A stretch of 11,238 nucleotides of DNA. Source: Sulfuritalea sp. GTDB taxonomy: Bacteria > Pseudomonadota > Gammaproteobacteria > Burkholderiales > Rhodocyclaceae. Below are positions 1 to 7,322 of this stretch, piece by piece. The notes below the pieces were generated by a model. That model made no database searches and was not told where the DNA came from. It was given only the letters and a program-made list of their open reading frames with translations. Numbering within the stretch: position 1 is the first letter of the stretch; each line of letters begins with the position of its first letter. Position numbers and translations under genes: made by a program. The stretch is from assembly GCA_016712985.1 (NCBI GenBank), contig JADJQA010000065.1, positions 1-11,238 of the forward strand, written 5' to 3'.

Positions 1-25
1 TCATTTGGACAAAATTTCGCTAATC

Positions 26-31
26 AAAAGG
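26..31 (+). promoter_or_regulatory. Ribosome binding site that fixes the terS start
   Basis: AAAAGG lies 6 bases before the ATG at 38. The frame is also open back to a TTG at 5, but that codon has no comparable Shine-Dalgarno sequence in view, and the peptide from 38 begins with the usual small-terminase N-terminus. The ATG at 38 is therefore preferred. Confidence 0.6.
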
Positions 32-37
32 TATCAA

Positions 38-364
38 ATGGCCGGAGTCAAAGGTAAAAGCGGAGGCAAGCGGGAGGGTGCAGGGCGTAAGCCGAGTCCG
101 CCTGTTCTTGTGCCGTCCGCGGGCATTACCTCGACCGGAGACGCGATTACGCGCGATCCTGTGGCGTTTCTGACATCGTTGATGGTAGATGTCGGCGCCG
201 ACATCAAAGTCCGCGCTGATGCCGCCAAAGCGCTGCTGCCATACACGCACACGAAGAAGGGCGAAGCCGGCAAGAAGGACGAGCAGAAAGAGGCCGCTGC
301 CGTCGCTGCGCGTGGTCGGTTTGCGCCGATGGCTCCGCCGAAGTTGGTAGCGAACAACCGCTGA
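38..364 (+). CDS. terS: Phage terminase small subunit
   Basis: Encodes 108 residues from the ATG at 38. The small subunit recognises phage DNA and recruits the large subunit to start packaging. The N-terminus is a basic, glycine-rich stretch ending in GAGRKP (residues 14-19), very common at the start of phage small terminases. A segment of the type DP-x-FL...VRADAAKALLPYTH follows in the middle, matching the conserved helical core of this family. The C-terminus is Lys/Ala-rich and low in complexity. The stop codon overlaps the next ATG by one base (TGATG), so the gene is translationally coupled to terL, which supports the call. The subfamily is not certain. A TTG at 5 would add 11 residues, but I see no reason to use it. 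Confidence 0.85.
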   Translation: MAGVKGKSGGKREGAGRKPSPPVLVPSAGITSTGDAITRDPVAFLTSLMVDVGADIKVRADAAKALLPYTHTKKGEAGKKDEQKEAAAVAARGRFAPMAPPKLVANNR

Positions 365-2016
365 TGGAGTGGCAGACAAGCTGCACCGACTGGCCCGAGA
401 GGATCATGTCGGGGCGGTCGCTGATCCCGCCGCCGATCTTTCCGGAGCAGGCCGAGCAGGCGCTGGACATCTTCCGGGCCCTCAAAATCGTTGATGCGCC
501 TGGAAGCCCGACTTTCGGCGATGCTTGCGCTCAGTGGGTATTCGATTTGGTGGCCAGCATCTTCGGCGCTTACGATCCGGAGTCAGGGCGCAGGCTAATC
601 ACGGAATGGTTCGTCCTGATCCCGAAGAAAAACAGCAAATCGACGATCGCCGCAGGCATCATGATGACGGCGCTGATGCTCAACTGGCGGCAGTCCGCCG
701 AGTTCGGCATTCTGGCGCCGACGCTGGAGGTCGCCAACAACGCCTTTGCGCCGGCCCGGGACATGACGCAAAAGGACGACGAGCTTGATGCCCTGATGCA
801 TGTCCAGACGCACATCAAGACCATCACGCACCGCGAAAGCGGCGCAATGCTCAAGGTGGTGGCGGCAGAGGCCAACACGGTCGGCGGCAAAAAGTCAGTG
901 GGCACGCTGATCGATGAGTTGTGGTTGTTTGGCAAGCAATCGAATGCCGAAAACATGCTACGCGAAGCAACTGGCGGACTGGCGTCGCGGCCCGAGGGGT
1001 TCGTGATCTATCTCACGACGCAATCCGACGATCCGCCAGCAGGGATTTTCAAGAAAAAATTGCAGTACGCGCGCGACGTGCGTGATGGAATCATCATAGA
1101 CAAGCGGTTCGTGCCCATCATATTCGAGCATCCTCCTGAGATGGTCGCCGCGAAGGCGCACCTGCTGCCGGAAAACCTGGCGATGGTGAATCCGAATCTC
1201 GGTTATTCGGTCGACCGGGAATTCCTGGCGCGAGAATTCAAGATTGCGCAAGAGTCCGGGGCGGAATCGTTTATTGGTTTCATGGCCAAACATGCCAATG
1301 TCGAGATAGGTATGGCGCTGCGCTCGGATCGATGGGCCGGTGCGGATTTTTGGCAAGACCAGATCGACAAGAGCATCACGCTTGATGAGTTACTGGCCCG
1401 ATGCGAAGTTGTTGCAGTCGGCATAGATGGCGGCGGGCTAGACGATCTGCTCGGGCTCGCTGCCGTGGGGCGAGACAGCAAAACGCGAGAATGGCTCGGA
1501 TGGTTTCACGCGTGGGCGCATCCGTCTGTCCTTGAAAGGCGCAAGTCCGAGGCGTCGCGGTTTGCTGACTTCGCGCGTGATGGCGACTTGACCGTGGTCA
1601 AGCGGATGGGGGACGACGTAGAGGATGTTGTCGGCATCATCCAGCAGATAGATGCATCCGGGTTACTCGACAAGATTGGTGTTGATCCGGCCGGGATTGG
1701 GTCGATTCTCGACGCGCTGACCGATGCCGGAATCGCGGAAGAAAAAATCATCGGCATATCGCAGGGATGGCGTCTCGGCGGGGCAATCAAGACGCTTGAA
1801 CGAAAACTGGCAGAGGGCGCGTTCTGTCATTCCGGATCAAACATGATGGCGTGGTGCGTTGGAAACGCGCGCGTCGAACCGAGGGCAAATGCAATCATGA
1901 TCACAAAGCAAGCCAGCGGTACCGCAAAAATTGACCCACTGATGGCCTGCCTGAACGCTGTGAACCTTTTGGCCTTGGCGCCTGCCAGCGACGAAGTCGG
2001 CATGGAGGTCTGGTGA
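364..2016 (+). CDS. terL: Phage terminase large subunit (packaging ATPase and nuclease)
   Basis: Encodes 550 residues, the normal length for HK97-like TerL. It drives ATP-dependent DNA translocation into the prohead through the portal and cuts the concatemer. The ATPase half shows a Walker A-like segment IPKKNSKST (residues 86-94) and a Walker B TLIDELW with acidic residues D184 and E185. The nuclease half shows three separated Asp residues in RNase H-fold contexts: VGIDGGG (D355), IGVDPAG (D441) and KIDPLMA (D524), consistent with a metal-binding catalytic triad. The frame is intact. The start overlaps the terS stop, and the stop overlaps the portal GTG by 4 bases. The gene uses more AT-rich codons (ata, tta, gta) than the portal gene that follows. 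The terminase identification is secure. Confidence 0.96.
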   Translation: MEWQTSCTDWPERIMSGRSLIPPPIFPEQAEQALDIFRALKIVDAPGSPTFGDACAQWVFDLVASIFGAYDPESGRRLITEWFVLIPKKNSKSTIAAGIMMTALMLNWRQSAEFGILAPTLEVANNAFAPARDMTQKDDELDALMHVQTHIKTITHRESGAMLKVVAAEANTVGGKKSVGTLIDELWLFGKQSNAENMLREATGGLASRPEGFVIYLTTQSDDPPAGIFKKKLQYARDVRDGIIIDKRFVPIIFEHPPEMVAAKAHLLPENLAMVNPNLGYSVDREFLAREFKIAQESGAESFIGFMAKHANVEIGMALRSDRWAGADFWQDQIDKSITLDELLARCEVVAVGIDGGGLDDLLGLAAVGRDSKTREWLGWFHAWAHPSVLERRKSEASRFADFARDGDLTVVKRMGDDVEDVVGIIQQIDASGLLDKIGVDPAGIGSILDALTDAGIAEEKIIGISQGWRLGGAIKTLERKLAEGAFCHSGSNMMAWCVGNARVEPRANAIMITKQASGTAKIDPLMACLNAVNLLALAPASDEVGMEVW

Positions 2017-3248
2017 AACTATTCGGCATAACGTTCGGCGAGCGCAAATCCGGCTCCAGCCGCGAAGAGATCCTACAGTTGCTCGCCGGCGCCCAGGGCG
2101 GAAGCAAGGCCGGGGTTGCCGTCAACTACAAAACCGCCGCCGCCGTCGGCGCCGCGATCGGATGTGCCCGTGTCATCGCCGAAGGCCTCAGCCAGGTGCC
2201 GTTCAAGTTGTTCAAGGAATCCGCCAGCGGCAGCCGCGACCCAGCCAAGGATCACCCGCTCTACAAGTTGATGGCGCGCAAGCCCAACGAATGGCAGACC
2301 AGCTTTGAATTCCGCGAAATGATCGCCTTGCACATGGTGTTCTGCGGCAATGCCTATGTCTTTGTCAGCCGCAGCGGCGGCAAGATCCTCGAACTGTTGC
2401 CGTTCCAGCCGCAGCAGGTCACCGTCAAGCGCAACGGCTGGCAGGTCGCCTACGAAATCAACACCGACAAAGGCGAGCGTATCCTGGTCCCTGCGGCCGA
2501 CATGTGGCATCTGCGCGGCCCGAGCTGGGACGGCGTCGTAGGCCTCGACATCGTCAAGCTCGCCCGAGAAGCCATCGGCCTCGCGCTCGCCACCGAAGAG
2601 CACAACTCGAGGATGTTCAGCAACGGCGCCCGCGTCGGCGGCATCCTCAGCAGTGAATCCGCGCTCAAGGAAGATCAGGTCAAAACCCTGCGCGAAAGCT
2701 GGGAGCGCACCCAAGGCGGCGTCAGCAACGCCTTCAAGACCGCCATCCTCTGGGGCGGACTCAAGTGGTCATCGATGGCCATGGACAACGACGCCGCGCA
2801 GATGATCGAACAGCGCCGCTTTCAGGTCGAAGAAATCTGCCGGCATTTTCGAGTCATGCCGATCATGGTCGGGTACAGCGACAAGACTGCCACCTACGCC
2901 AGCGCCGAACAGATGTTTCTCGCGCACGTCGTGCACACCCTGGGGCCGTGGTATTCGCGCATCGAACAATCCGCTGAAGCCAACCTGCTAACCGAAGCCG
3001 AACGCGACGCCGGCTACTATTTCAAATTCATTGCCAGCGGCCTGATGCGCGGCGCCCATGCCGATCGCGCCGCCTACTTCAGCAAGGCCCTCGGCGCCGG
3101 CGGCTCGCCGGCATGGATGACGCAGGACGAAGTCCGTGGGCTCGAAGAAATGAACCCGATGGGCGGCGCCGCGGCGGTCCTGCCGATTGCCACCAATGTC
3201 CCGGTACCGGACCCGAACGCGGCCAAGACAACCGACGCGCTGCAATAG
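2013..3248 (+). CDS. Phage portal protein (HK97 family)
   Basis: Encodes 411 residues, typical of HK97 gp3-like portals. It forms the ring at the capsid vertex through which DNA enters and leaves, and it docks the terminase and the connector. The start is GTG at 2013, overlapping the terL stop by 4 bases, with GGAGG at 2004-2008 as ribosome binding site. Recognisable family segments include HPLYKLMARKPNEWQT, the GNAYVFVSR region, a WHLRG/DGVVGLD segment and the strongly conserved NSRMFSNGARVGGIL. The C-terminal part has the usual EVRGLEEMNPM motif followed by a Pro-rich tail. The frame is intact. Codon use is more GC-rich than in terL, suggesting a mosaic boundary near the gene junction. Confidence 0.95.
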   Translation: MKLFGITFGERKSGSSREEILQLLAGAQGGSKAGVAVNYKTAAAVGAAIGCARVIAEGLSQVPFKLFKESASGSRDPAKDHPLYKLMARKPNEWQTSFEFREMIALHMVFCGNAYVFVSRSGGKILELLPFQPQQVTVKRNGWQVAYEINTDKGERILVPAADMWHLRGPSWDGVVGLDIVKLAREAIGLALATEEHNSRMFSNGARVGGILSSESALKEDQVKTLRESWERTQGGVSNAFKTAILWGGLKWSSMAMDNDAAQMIEQRRFQVEEICRHFRVMPIMVGYSDKTATYASAEQMFLAHVVHTLGPWYSRIEQSAEANLLTEAERDAGYYFKFIASGLMRGAHADRAAYFSKALGAGGSPAWMTQDEVRGLEEMNPMGGAAAVLPIATNVPVPDPNAAKTTDALQ

Positions 3249-3372
3249 CGCAGGAACACCAGGCGGCGGCTACGGCGGCGGATCATGGCCCAGACCATGG
3301 ATTCCGCCGCGCGCAAAGGAAAACGACGAAGCGCTGTATTTGCTCGGCTTGATTTGACGAAAGGATATTGAC

Positions 3373-4038
3373 ATGCATCACCTGAACTGCGGCCTCATCG
3401 AACTGAAACTGGCCCCGGCCACCGCCGGCGTCGACACCATGAGCTTCGAGGGTTACGGCGCTGCCTTCGGCAACATCGACGCCTATGGCGATGTGATCGA
3501 GCCGGGCGCCTTCGCCAGCTACCTCGCCGACGTCCAGGCCGGCAAGCAGAACTGGCCAGCCATGTTGCTCCAGCACGGCGGCTACGGCATGACCGCAGAA
3601 GACATGACGCCCATCGGCATCTGGACATCGCTGGCCGAAGACGGCAAGGGCCTCAAGGTCGCCGGCAAGCTCGCCGATACGCCCCGCGGCAAGGAAATCT
3701 ATGGCCTCATGAAAATGACCCCGCGCCCAGCCATCGACGGCCTGTCCATCGGCTACATCGCCAAGGAATGGGAGCCGCGCAGCAAGCCAGACGATCCTCG
3801 CCGCCGCCTGAAGCGCATCGACCTCGTTGAAATCTCGCCGGTCACCTTCCCGGCCAACGGAAAAGCGCGTGTTGATCAGGTGAAGTCCGGCCTGTCAATC
3901 CGTGAAGCCGAGAAAGCCCTACGTGAAGTGGGTTTCTCGCAGAGAAAGCCACAGATCATTTTGGCCGACGGTTTCAAAGCCATACCTCGACGGGACAGAA
4001 GAGGATTTAGGCGCACTGGCGGAGATCATTCTCCGTAA
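3373..4038 (+). CDS. HK97-type prohead maturation protease (C-terminus frameshifted)
   Basis: Serine protease of the S78 type that processes the prohead, cleaving the N-terminal scaffold segment of the capsid protein and itself. The open frame gives 221 residues. H68 lies in LLQHGG, S125 in IDGLSIGY, and the conserved VEISPVTFPAN stretch (E153) follows; these are the expected catalytic-core motifs. AAGGA at 3361-3365 sits 7 bases before the ATG. The last 15 or so residues as read (from about 3985, basic RRDRRGFRR) do not look native. The +1 frame continues as EEDLGALAEIILRNTT and ends at 4078, 8 bases into the capsid gene, as expected for this family. One extra base near 3985-3995 would explain this. 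The restored protein would have 234 residues. Confidence 0.92.
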   Translation: MHHLNCGLIELKLAPATAGVDTMSFEGYGAAFGNIDAYGDVIEPGAFASYLADVQAGKQNWPAMLLQHGGYGMTAEDMTPIGIWTSLAEDGKGLKVAGKLADTPRGKEIYGLMKMTPRPAIDGLSIGYIAKEWEPRSKPDDPRRRLKRIDLVEISPVTFPANGKARVDQVKSGLSIREAEKALREVGFSQRKPQIILADGFKAIPRRDRRGFRRTGGDHSP

Positions 4039-4070
4039 TACAACCATCTTTTCATCTAAAGGAGCCAATC

Positions 4071-4469
4071 ATGGCTGAAGTTACCTCAAACGACCTGGCT
4101 GAACTGCTCACCAAGCAAGGCCAGGCCTTCGAAGAGTTCAAGAAAATCAACGACGCCCGCCTGGCCTCGATCGAGTCCAAAGGCTACGCGCCGGAAGATA
4201 CCGTCGAAAAAGTCGCCAAGATCAACGCCGATCTCAGCGCGCTCGGCAAGCAAATCGACGAAGTCGCCAAGAAGGCCAATCGGCCCGCCATCGGCACCGA
4301 GGGCAAGGGCCTTACCGACGAGCAGATCGAGCACAAGCAGGCCTTCCAGAACTTTTTGCGCAAGGGCGACGCCTCGCAGCTTGAGGCAGATCCAGCGCAA
4401 GGCCACGCGCATGGGCAGCGATCCGGACGGCGGATACATCGTGCCGGTCGAGATGGACCAGATGATTGA
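4071..4469 (+). CDS. Major capsid protein, N-terminal open segment (scaffold/delta domain)
   Basis: This is the first uninterrupted piece of the broken capsid gene, 132 residues as read. Residues 1 to about 105 are native: charged, Ala/Lys/Glu-rich and heptad-like (LAELLTKQGQAFEEFKKI and on), matching the coiled delta domain that acts as internal scaffold and is removed by the protease in HK97-type heads. From about 4385 the frame turns into Arg/His-rich non-native sequence, and the true continuation is in the frame beginning ...IQRKATRMGSDPDGG. Everything after residue 105 or so of this open segment should be ignored. Confidence 0.6.
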   Translation: MAEVTSNDLAELLTKQGQAFEEFKKINDARLASIESKGYAPEDTVEKVAKINADLSALGKQIDEVAKKANRPAIGTEGKGLTDEQIEHKQAFQNFLRKGDASQLEADPAQGHAHGQRSGRRIHRAGRDGPDD

Positions 4470-4821
4470 TCGCATCGTCCCGACCATCAGTGCCATGTCG
4501 CGCCTCGCCAAGATGTCGTCACCATCGACGCACCGCCGAGTACGAAAGCTCGTGAAAACTTCCGCCTGGCTATGCACCGGGTTGCCGAAGGCGGCGCCGG
4601 CGGAGAAAGCACGAACCCGAAATATGCCAAGATCGCCATTGAAGTGTTCGAAGCCGAGGTCGAACCCTGGGTATACAACGCCACGCTTGACGATGCCATT
4701 GATCGATCGCCGCCACCGACCTGGCGGATGAAGCCGCCATCGGTTTCGCCGAAGGGGCGCGGCGCGGAGGTTCATCACCGGGAATGGCGTCGGGCGCCCG
4801 CGCGGCATCACGGCGTATGAC

Positions 4822-5307
4822 GTGATCACCAACGCCAGCTATGCCTGGGGCAAGATCGGCTACATCGCGTCCGGCAAATCCGCGGCCTTCGCCTCGGTGG
4901 CTCCGGCCGACAAGCTGGTCGCGCTCCAGCATGCGCTCAAGGCCCAGTATCGCCCTGGCGCGGCATGGGTAATGTCGGATACCACGCTCGGCACGTGCCG
5001 CCAGATGAAGGACGGATCGGGCAGCTACTACCTGTGGCAACCCGATCCCCTGGGTGCGTTCGGCGGCCGCTTCTTGGGCTCGCCGGTCGAGGTCGATGAC
5101 AACATGCCGGCCGTCGCTGCCGGCTCGCTGTCGGTGGCCTATGGCAACTTCCAGCGCGGCTACACCATCGTCAATCGTCAGGGCACCGTCCTGATCCGCG
5201 ACAACATCACCGCCAAGGGCACCACGAAGTTCAACTTCCGCCGGCGTTTCGGCGGTGGCGTGAATAATTACGAAGCAATTAAACTCATGAGATTTGCCAC
5301 GTCGTAA
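4822..5307 (+). CDS. Major capsid protein, C-terminal open segment
   Basis: This is the last uninterrupted piece of the broken capsid gene. The GTG at 4822 is an internal valine codon of the full protein, not a real start: the same frame carries capsid sequence back to about 4771 (FITGNGVG). The segment holds the strongly conserved HK97-fold stretches LKAQYRPGAAWVMSD, MKDGSGSYYLWQPDP, LLGSPVEVDDNMP-type sequence, YGNFQRGYTIVNR, and the terminal TTKFNFRRRFGGGVNNYEA. No damage is visible here, so the C-terminal half of the capsid protein can be read reliably. Confidence 0.7.
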   Translation: MITNASYAWGKIGYIASGKSAAFASVAPADKLVALQHALKAQYRPGAAWVMSDTTLGTCRQMKDGSGSYYLWQPDPLGAFGGRFLGSPVEVDDNMPAVAAGSLSVAYGNFQRGYTIVNRQGTVLIRDNITAKGTTKFNFRRRFGGGVNNYEAIKLMRFATS

Positions 5308-5331
5308 GCACTCCTCGCGACTGGTGATCAG

Positions 5332-5362
5332 GGCCCGCCGTGGCGACTCGGCGGGCCTTTTT
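5332..5362 (+). terminator. Intrinsic terminator after the major capsid gene
   Basis: A perfect 9-bp GC stem (GGCCCGCCG at 5332-5340 with CGGCGGGCC at 5349-5357), an 8-base loop and a run of five T (5358-5362). It lies 25 bases after the capsid stop and 43 bases before the next start, so it separates the essential head genes from the accessory block. Confidence 0.88.
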
Positions 5363-5404
5363 CATTGCAAGTAGCAAACATCTACTCCACGAAAGGACAG
5401 CATC

Positions 5405-5836
5405 ATGAACGATCTGCACAACAACACCCGCACCAAAACCGTCATTGCCCCTGTGGCAATCGGCGCCAACGCCACGAAGACCGGCAAGATCATCGACCGC
5501 CAGGGCTACGGCGGCGTCGAATTCATCGCCGCCTATGGCGCCGTCACCACCACCGGCACCATCGTCACCCTGGTGTGCAAGGAGGGCGACGTCACCGGCA
5601 CCCTCACCAGCGTCGCCGATGCCGATCTGCTCGGCACCGAAGCGCTGGCCAGCCTGCTTGCCGCCACCCCGCGCACCTCCGGGAGCACCAGCAACGTCAC
5701 CAAGCGGCTCGGCTACAAGGGCAACAAGCGCTACGTCCAGGTCAATGCCGTGCAAACCGGCGTGACCTCGGTCGGTTGCGTCGGCATCACCGCGCTGCTG
5801 CACAGTCCTGGCAACGCGCCGACTGACAACCCGTAA
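5405..5836 (+). CDS. Conserved small phage protein of the capsid region, possible head decoration
   Basis: Encodes 143 residues with no signal peptide or membrane segment. AAAGGA (5392-5397) lies 7 bases before the ATG. The sequence is rich in Ala, Gly, Thr and Val and looks like a beta-structured virion protein: KIIDRQGYGGVEFIAAYG, EGDVTGTLTSVADADLLGTEAL, and KRLGYKGNKRYVQV. From memory, similar small proteins occur next to the capsid genes of many HK97-like phages of proteobacteria and are usually left as hypothetical. The position directly after the capsid gene is where decoration proteins are often encoded, so that role is a reasonable guess, not a demonstrated one. The frame is intact. 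Expression would need read-through of the preceding terminator or a promoter I could not identify. Confidence 0.82.
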   Translation: MNDLHNNTRTKTVIAPVAIGANATKTGKIIDRQGYGGVEFIAAYGAVTTTGTIVTLVCKEGDVTGTLTSVADADLLGTEALASLLAATPRTSGSTSNVTKRLGYKGNKRYVQVNAVQTGVTSVGCVGITALLHSPGNAPTDNP

Positions 5837-5875
5837 GCAATTTTGCAAGGGAATAGGTCGCGCGCTCGCCCGCGC

Positions 5876-5904
5876 GGCGCCGTGAGACTCGGCACCTTCC
5901 TTTT
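5876..5904 (+). terminator. Possible weak terminator-like hairpin before the methyltransferase gene
   Basis: GGCGCCG (5876-5882) can pair with CGGCACC (5890-5896) with one mismatch around a 7-base loop, followed by the imperfect T-rich tract TTCCTTTTC. It is weaker than the other three terminators here, and the region is GC-rich and self-complementary anyway (CGCGCG...CGCGCG just upstream), so function is uncertain. Confidence 0.35.
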
Positions 5905-5921
5905 CTGGCGAGAGAAAAATC

Positions 5922-7310
5922 ATGATGAAATTTGGAGAAAGACAAGTGTCCCCCACCGTTGCAGGCATCCGTCGAGATCACGTCGCACGCTACGAGTGGG
6001 CAGCGAAACTGCTGCCCGCGAAAAGCCGCGTCATTGATTTTGCATGCGGCGTTGGCTATGGCACGCGCATTCTGGCCGAGGCCGGGCACAAAGCGCGCGG
6101 CTATGACAAAGAGCCAGAAGCGCTGGCGTATGCCGACAAGCACTATGCCGCCGCCGGCACGATGTTCGTGCAGGCCGATGCATGCACGCCGCCGGCCATG
6201 CCCGAAGTCGACGCGGCCGTTTGTTTCGAGACCATTGAACATGTCGAAGACCCGCGCCCGCTGCTCAAAGCCTTGCGGGGTGCCGCACCGCTGCTGCTGG
6301 CCAGCGTGCCCAACGAGGATGTCATGCCGTGGAGCCCGGCGCCAGGCTTCACCACCGAATTTCACTTTCGGCACTACACCAAAGCCCAGTTTTCGCAACT
6401 GCTCGCAGAGTGCGGCTGGTGCCCGATCGAATGGCACGGCCAAGAGGGCGCGGAATCCGACGTCGAGCCCAATGTCAAAGGTCGCACCCTGATCGCCGTC
6501 TGCCAGCGCGATTTGGCCCGCGTGCGCGACGATGACGACCTGATCGAATCCGCCCCGCCCGAATCAGTTTCCGACAGCGCCGAGACAGTCCGAGCGCCGA
6601 AGCATGTAGCCATCCTTGGGCTCGGCCCGAGTCTCAATCAGTATCTCGAAATCACAAAGCGACTGGGCGGCCGGTCGCGCTTTTGCGACGAGACATGGAC
6701 CATCAACGCGCTCGGCGACGTGTTCTCCAGCGATCTGATTTTCCACATGGACGACATCCGCATTCAGGAGATCCGCGCTGAAGCCGCGCCGCAGTCCAAC
6801 ATCGCCACGCTGGTGCAATGGCTCAAGACGCATCCTGGACCAGTCATGACCAGCCGCGCGCATCCTGACTATCCCGGCCTGGTCGAGTTTCCGCTTGAGG
6901 CCGTGCTCAACGACCTTGGCCACGACTACTTCAACAGCACGGCGGCATACGCCATCGCCTTCGCCATCCACATCGGCGTCGAAAAGATCAGCGTATTCGG
7001 CATGGACTTTACCTACCCCGACGCGCACGACGCCGAAAAGGGCCGCGCCTGCGTCGAATTCTGGCTCGGCACCGCCGCCGCTCGCGGCATCAAGATCAGC
7101 CTACCGAAAACCACCACGCTGATGGATGCCATGCACACACGGGCCGCGCGCCTGTACGGCTACGACACGCAGGATGTCGCCTTCGTCATGCATCCGGACG
7201 GCCAACTCAAGCTGGAATTCACTGAGCGCGAGACGCTGCCATCCGCCGCCGAGATCGAAGCCGCCTATGACCACTCTGCGCATCCAAATGCGCTTGTTTC
7301 GCAAAGCTGA
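5922..7310 (+). CDS. Two-domain protein: SAM-dependent methyltransferase fused to an MptE/Maf (DUF115)-like domain
   Basis: Encodes 462 residues. The N-terminal half (about 35-195) is a class I methyltransferase: motif I VIDFACGVGYG (37-47), an acidic residue after beta-2 (YDKEPEA, D62), and CFETIEHVEDP (101-111) at motif IV, as in the UbiG/Methyltransf_11 group. A charged linker (about 198-226) leads to a second domain starting VAILGLGPSLNQY (229-241). This also contains INALGDV, FHMDDIRIQEI, YFNSTAAYAIAFAIHIGV and VFGMDFTYPDAHDAEKG (358-374). The GxGPSL start and late GMDF/Y motif recall the DUF115/MptE-like/Maf fold (pterin pyrophosphokinases and flagellin sugar transferases). The substrate is unknown. 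The ATG at 5922 has only a weak GCGAGAG ahead; the ATG at 5925 is equally possible. It lies 12 bases before the hydrolase gene, so the two are probably cotranscribed. Confidence 0.85.
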   Translation: MMKFGERQVSPTVAGIRRDHVARYEWAAKLLPAKSRVIDFACGVGYGTRILAEAGHKARGYDKEPEALAYADKHYAAAGTMFVQADACTPPAMPEVDAAVCFETIEHVEDPRPLLKALRGAAPLLLASVPNEDVMPWSPAPGFTTEFHFRHYTKAQFSQLLAECGWCPIEWHGQEGAESDVEPNVKGRTLIAVCQRDLARVRDDDDLIESAPPESVSDSAETVRAPKHVAILGLGPSLNQYLEITKRLGGRSRFCDETWTINALGDVFSSDLIFHMDDIRIQEIRAEAAPQSNIATLVQWLKTHPGPVMTSRAHPDYPGLVEFPLEAVLNDLGHDYFNSTAAYAIAFAIHIGVEKISVFGMDFTYPDAHDAEKGRACVEFWLGTAAARGIKISLPKTTTLMDAMHTRAARLYGYDTQDVAFVMHPDGQLKLEFTERETLPSAAEIEAAYDHSAHPNALVSQS

Positions 7311-7322
7311 AAGGATAATCTC

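Larger units (their letters stand above)
4071..5307 (+). pseudogene. Major capsid protein (HK97 gp5-like), reading frame broken by several indels
   Basis: The main shell protein. It forms the prohead lattice and expands after protease cleavage and DNA entry. A strong site AAAGGAG (4058-4064) precedes the ATG. No single frame spans the gene, but recognisable capsid sequence runs through it in changing frames: an N-terminal coiled segment; GSDPDGGYIVPVEMDQ (frame of 4381); DVVTI (4512); RTAEYE (4529); KLVKTS (4546); LAMHRVAEGGAGGES to NATLDDAI (frame of 4572); ATDLADEAAIGFAEG (4712); then FITGNGVGRPRGITAYDV (4771) to the stop at 5307. Several breaks are repairable by one base in a run, such as GAAAGC for GAAAAGC near 4545 and TCCGCC for TCCGGCC near 4562. 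With about eight edits the gene gives 412 residues, the normal family length. I think sequencing error is more likely than decay, but cannot prove it. Confidence 0.88.

Noticed and set aside
2073..2714. A 213-codon minus-strand open frame opposite the portal gene
   Set aside because: Its Ala/Gly/Asp-rich composition mirrors the portal codons and the portal frame is certain.
3284..3299. Short inverted repeat CATGG/CCATG between portal and protease
   Set aside because: Only five base pairs with no T-run; likely chance.
3285..3371. A 28-codon + strand frame between portal and protease (MAQTMDSAARKGKRR...)
   Set aside because: It ends just before the protease ATG, but has no clear ribosome binding site and no recognisable sequence. 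The 124-base gap also shows no terminator or promoter I can support. It could be a tiny gene but the evidence is too thin.
4086..4832. A long minus-strand open frame (248 codons) opposite the capsid gene
   Set aside because: It is a high-GC shadow. The + strand carries clear capsid protein through the whole stretch, and the minus product has no family features.
4071..5307. Programmed ribosomal frameshifting as explanation for the split capsid frame
   Set aside because: It would need several shifts in both directions within 400 bases, with no slippery heptamer and pseudoknot at each. Single-base indels are simpler.
5285..5968. A 227-codon minus-strand open frame crossing the terminator and the small protein gene
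   Set aside because: It runs through a strong intrinsic terminator and antisense to a conserved protein with its own ribosome binding site.
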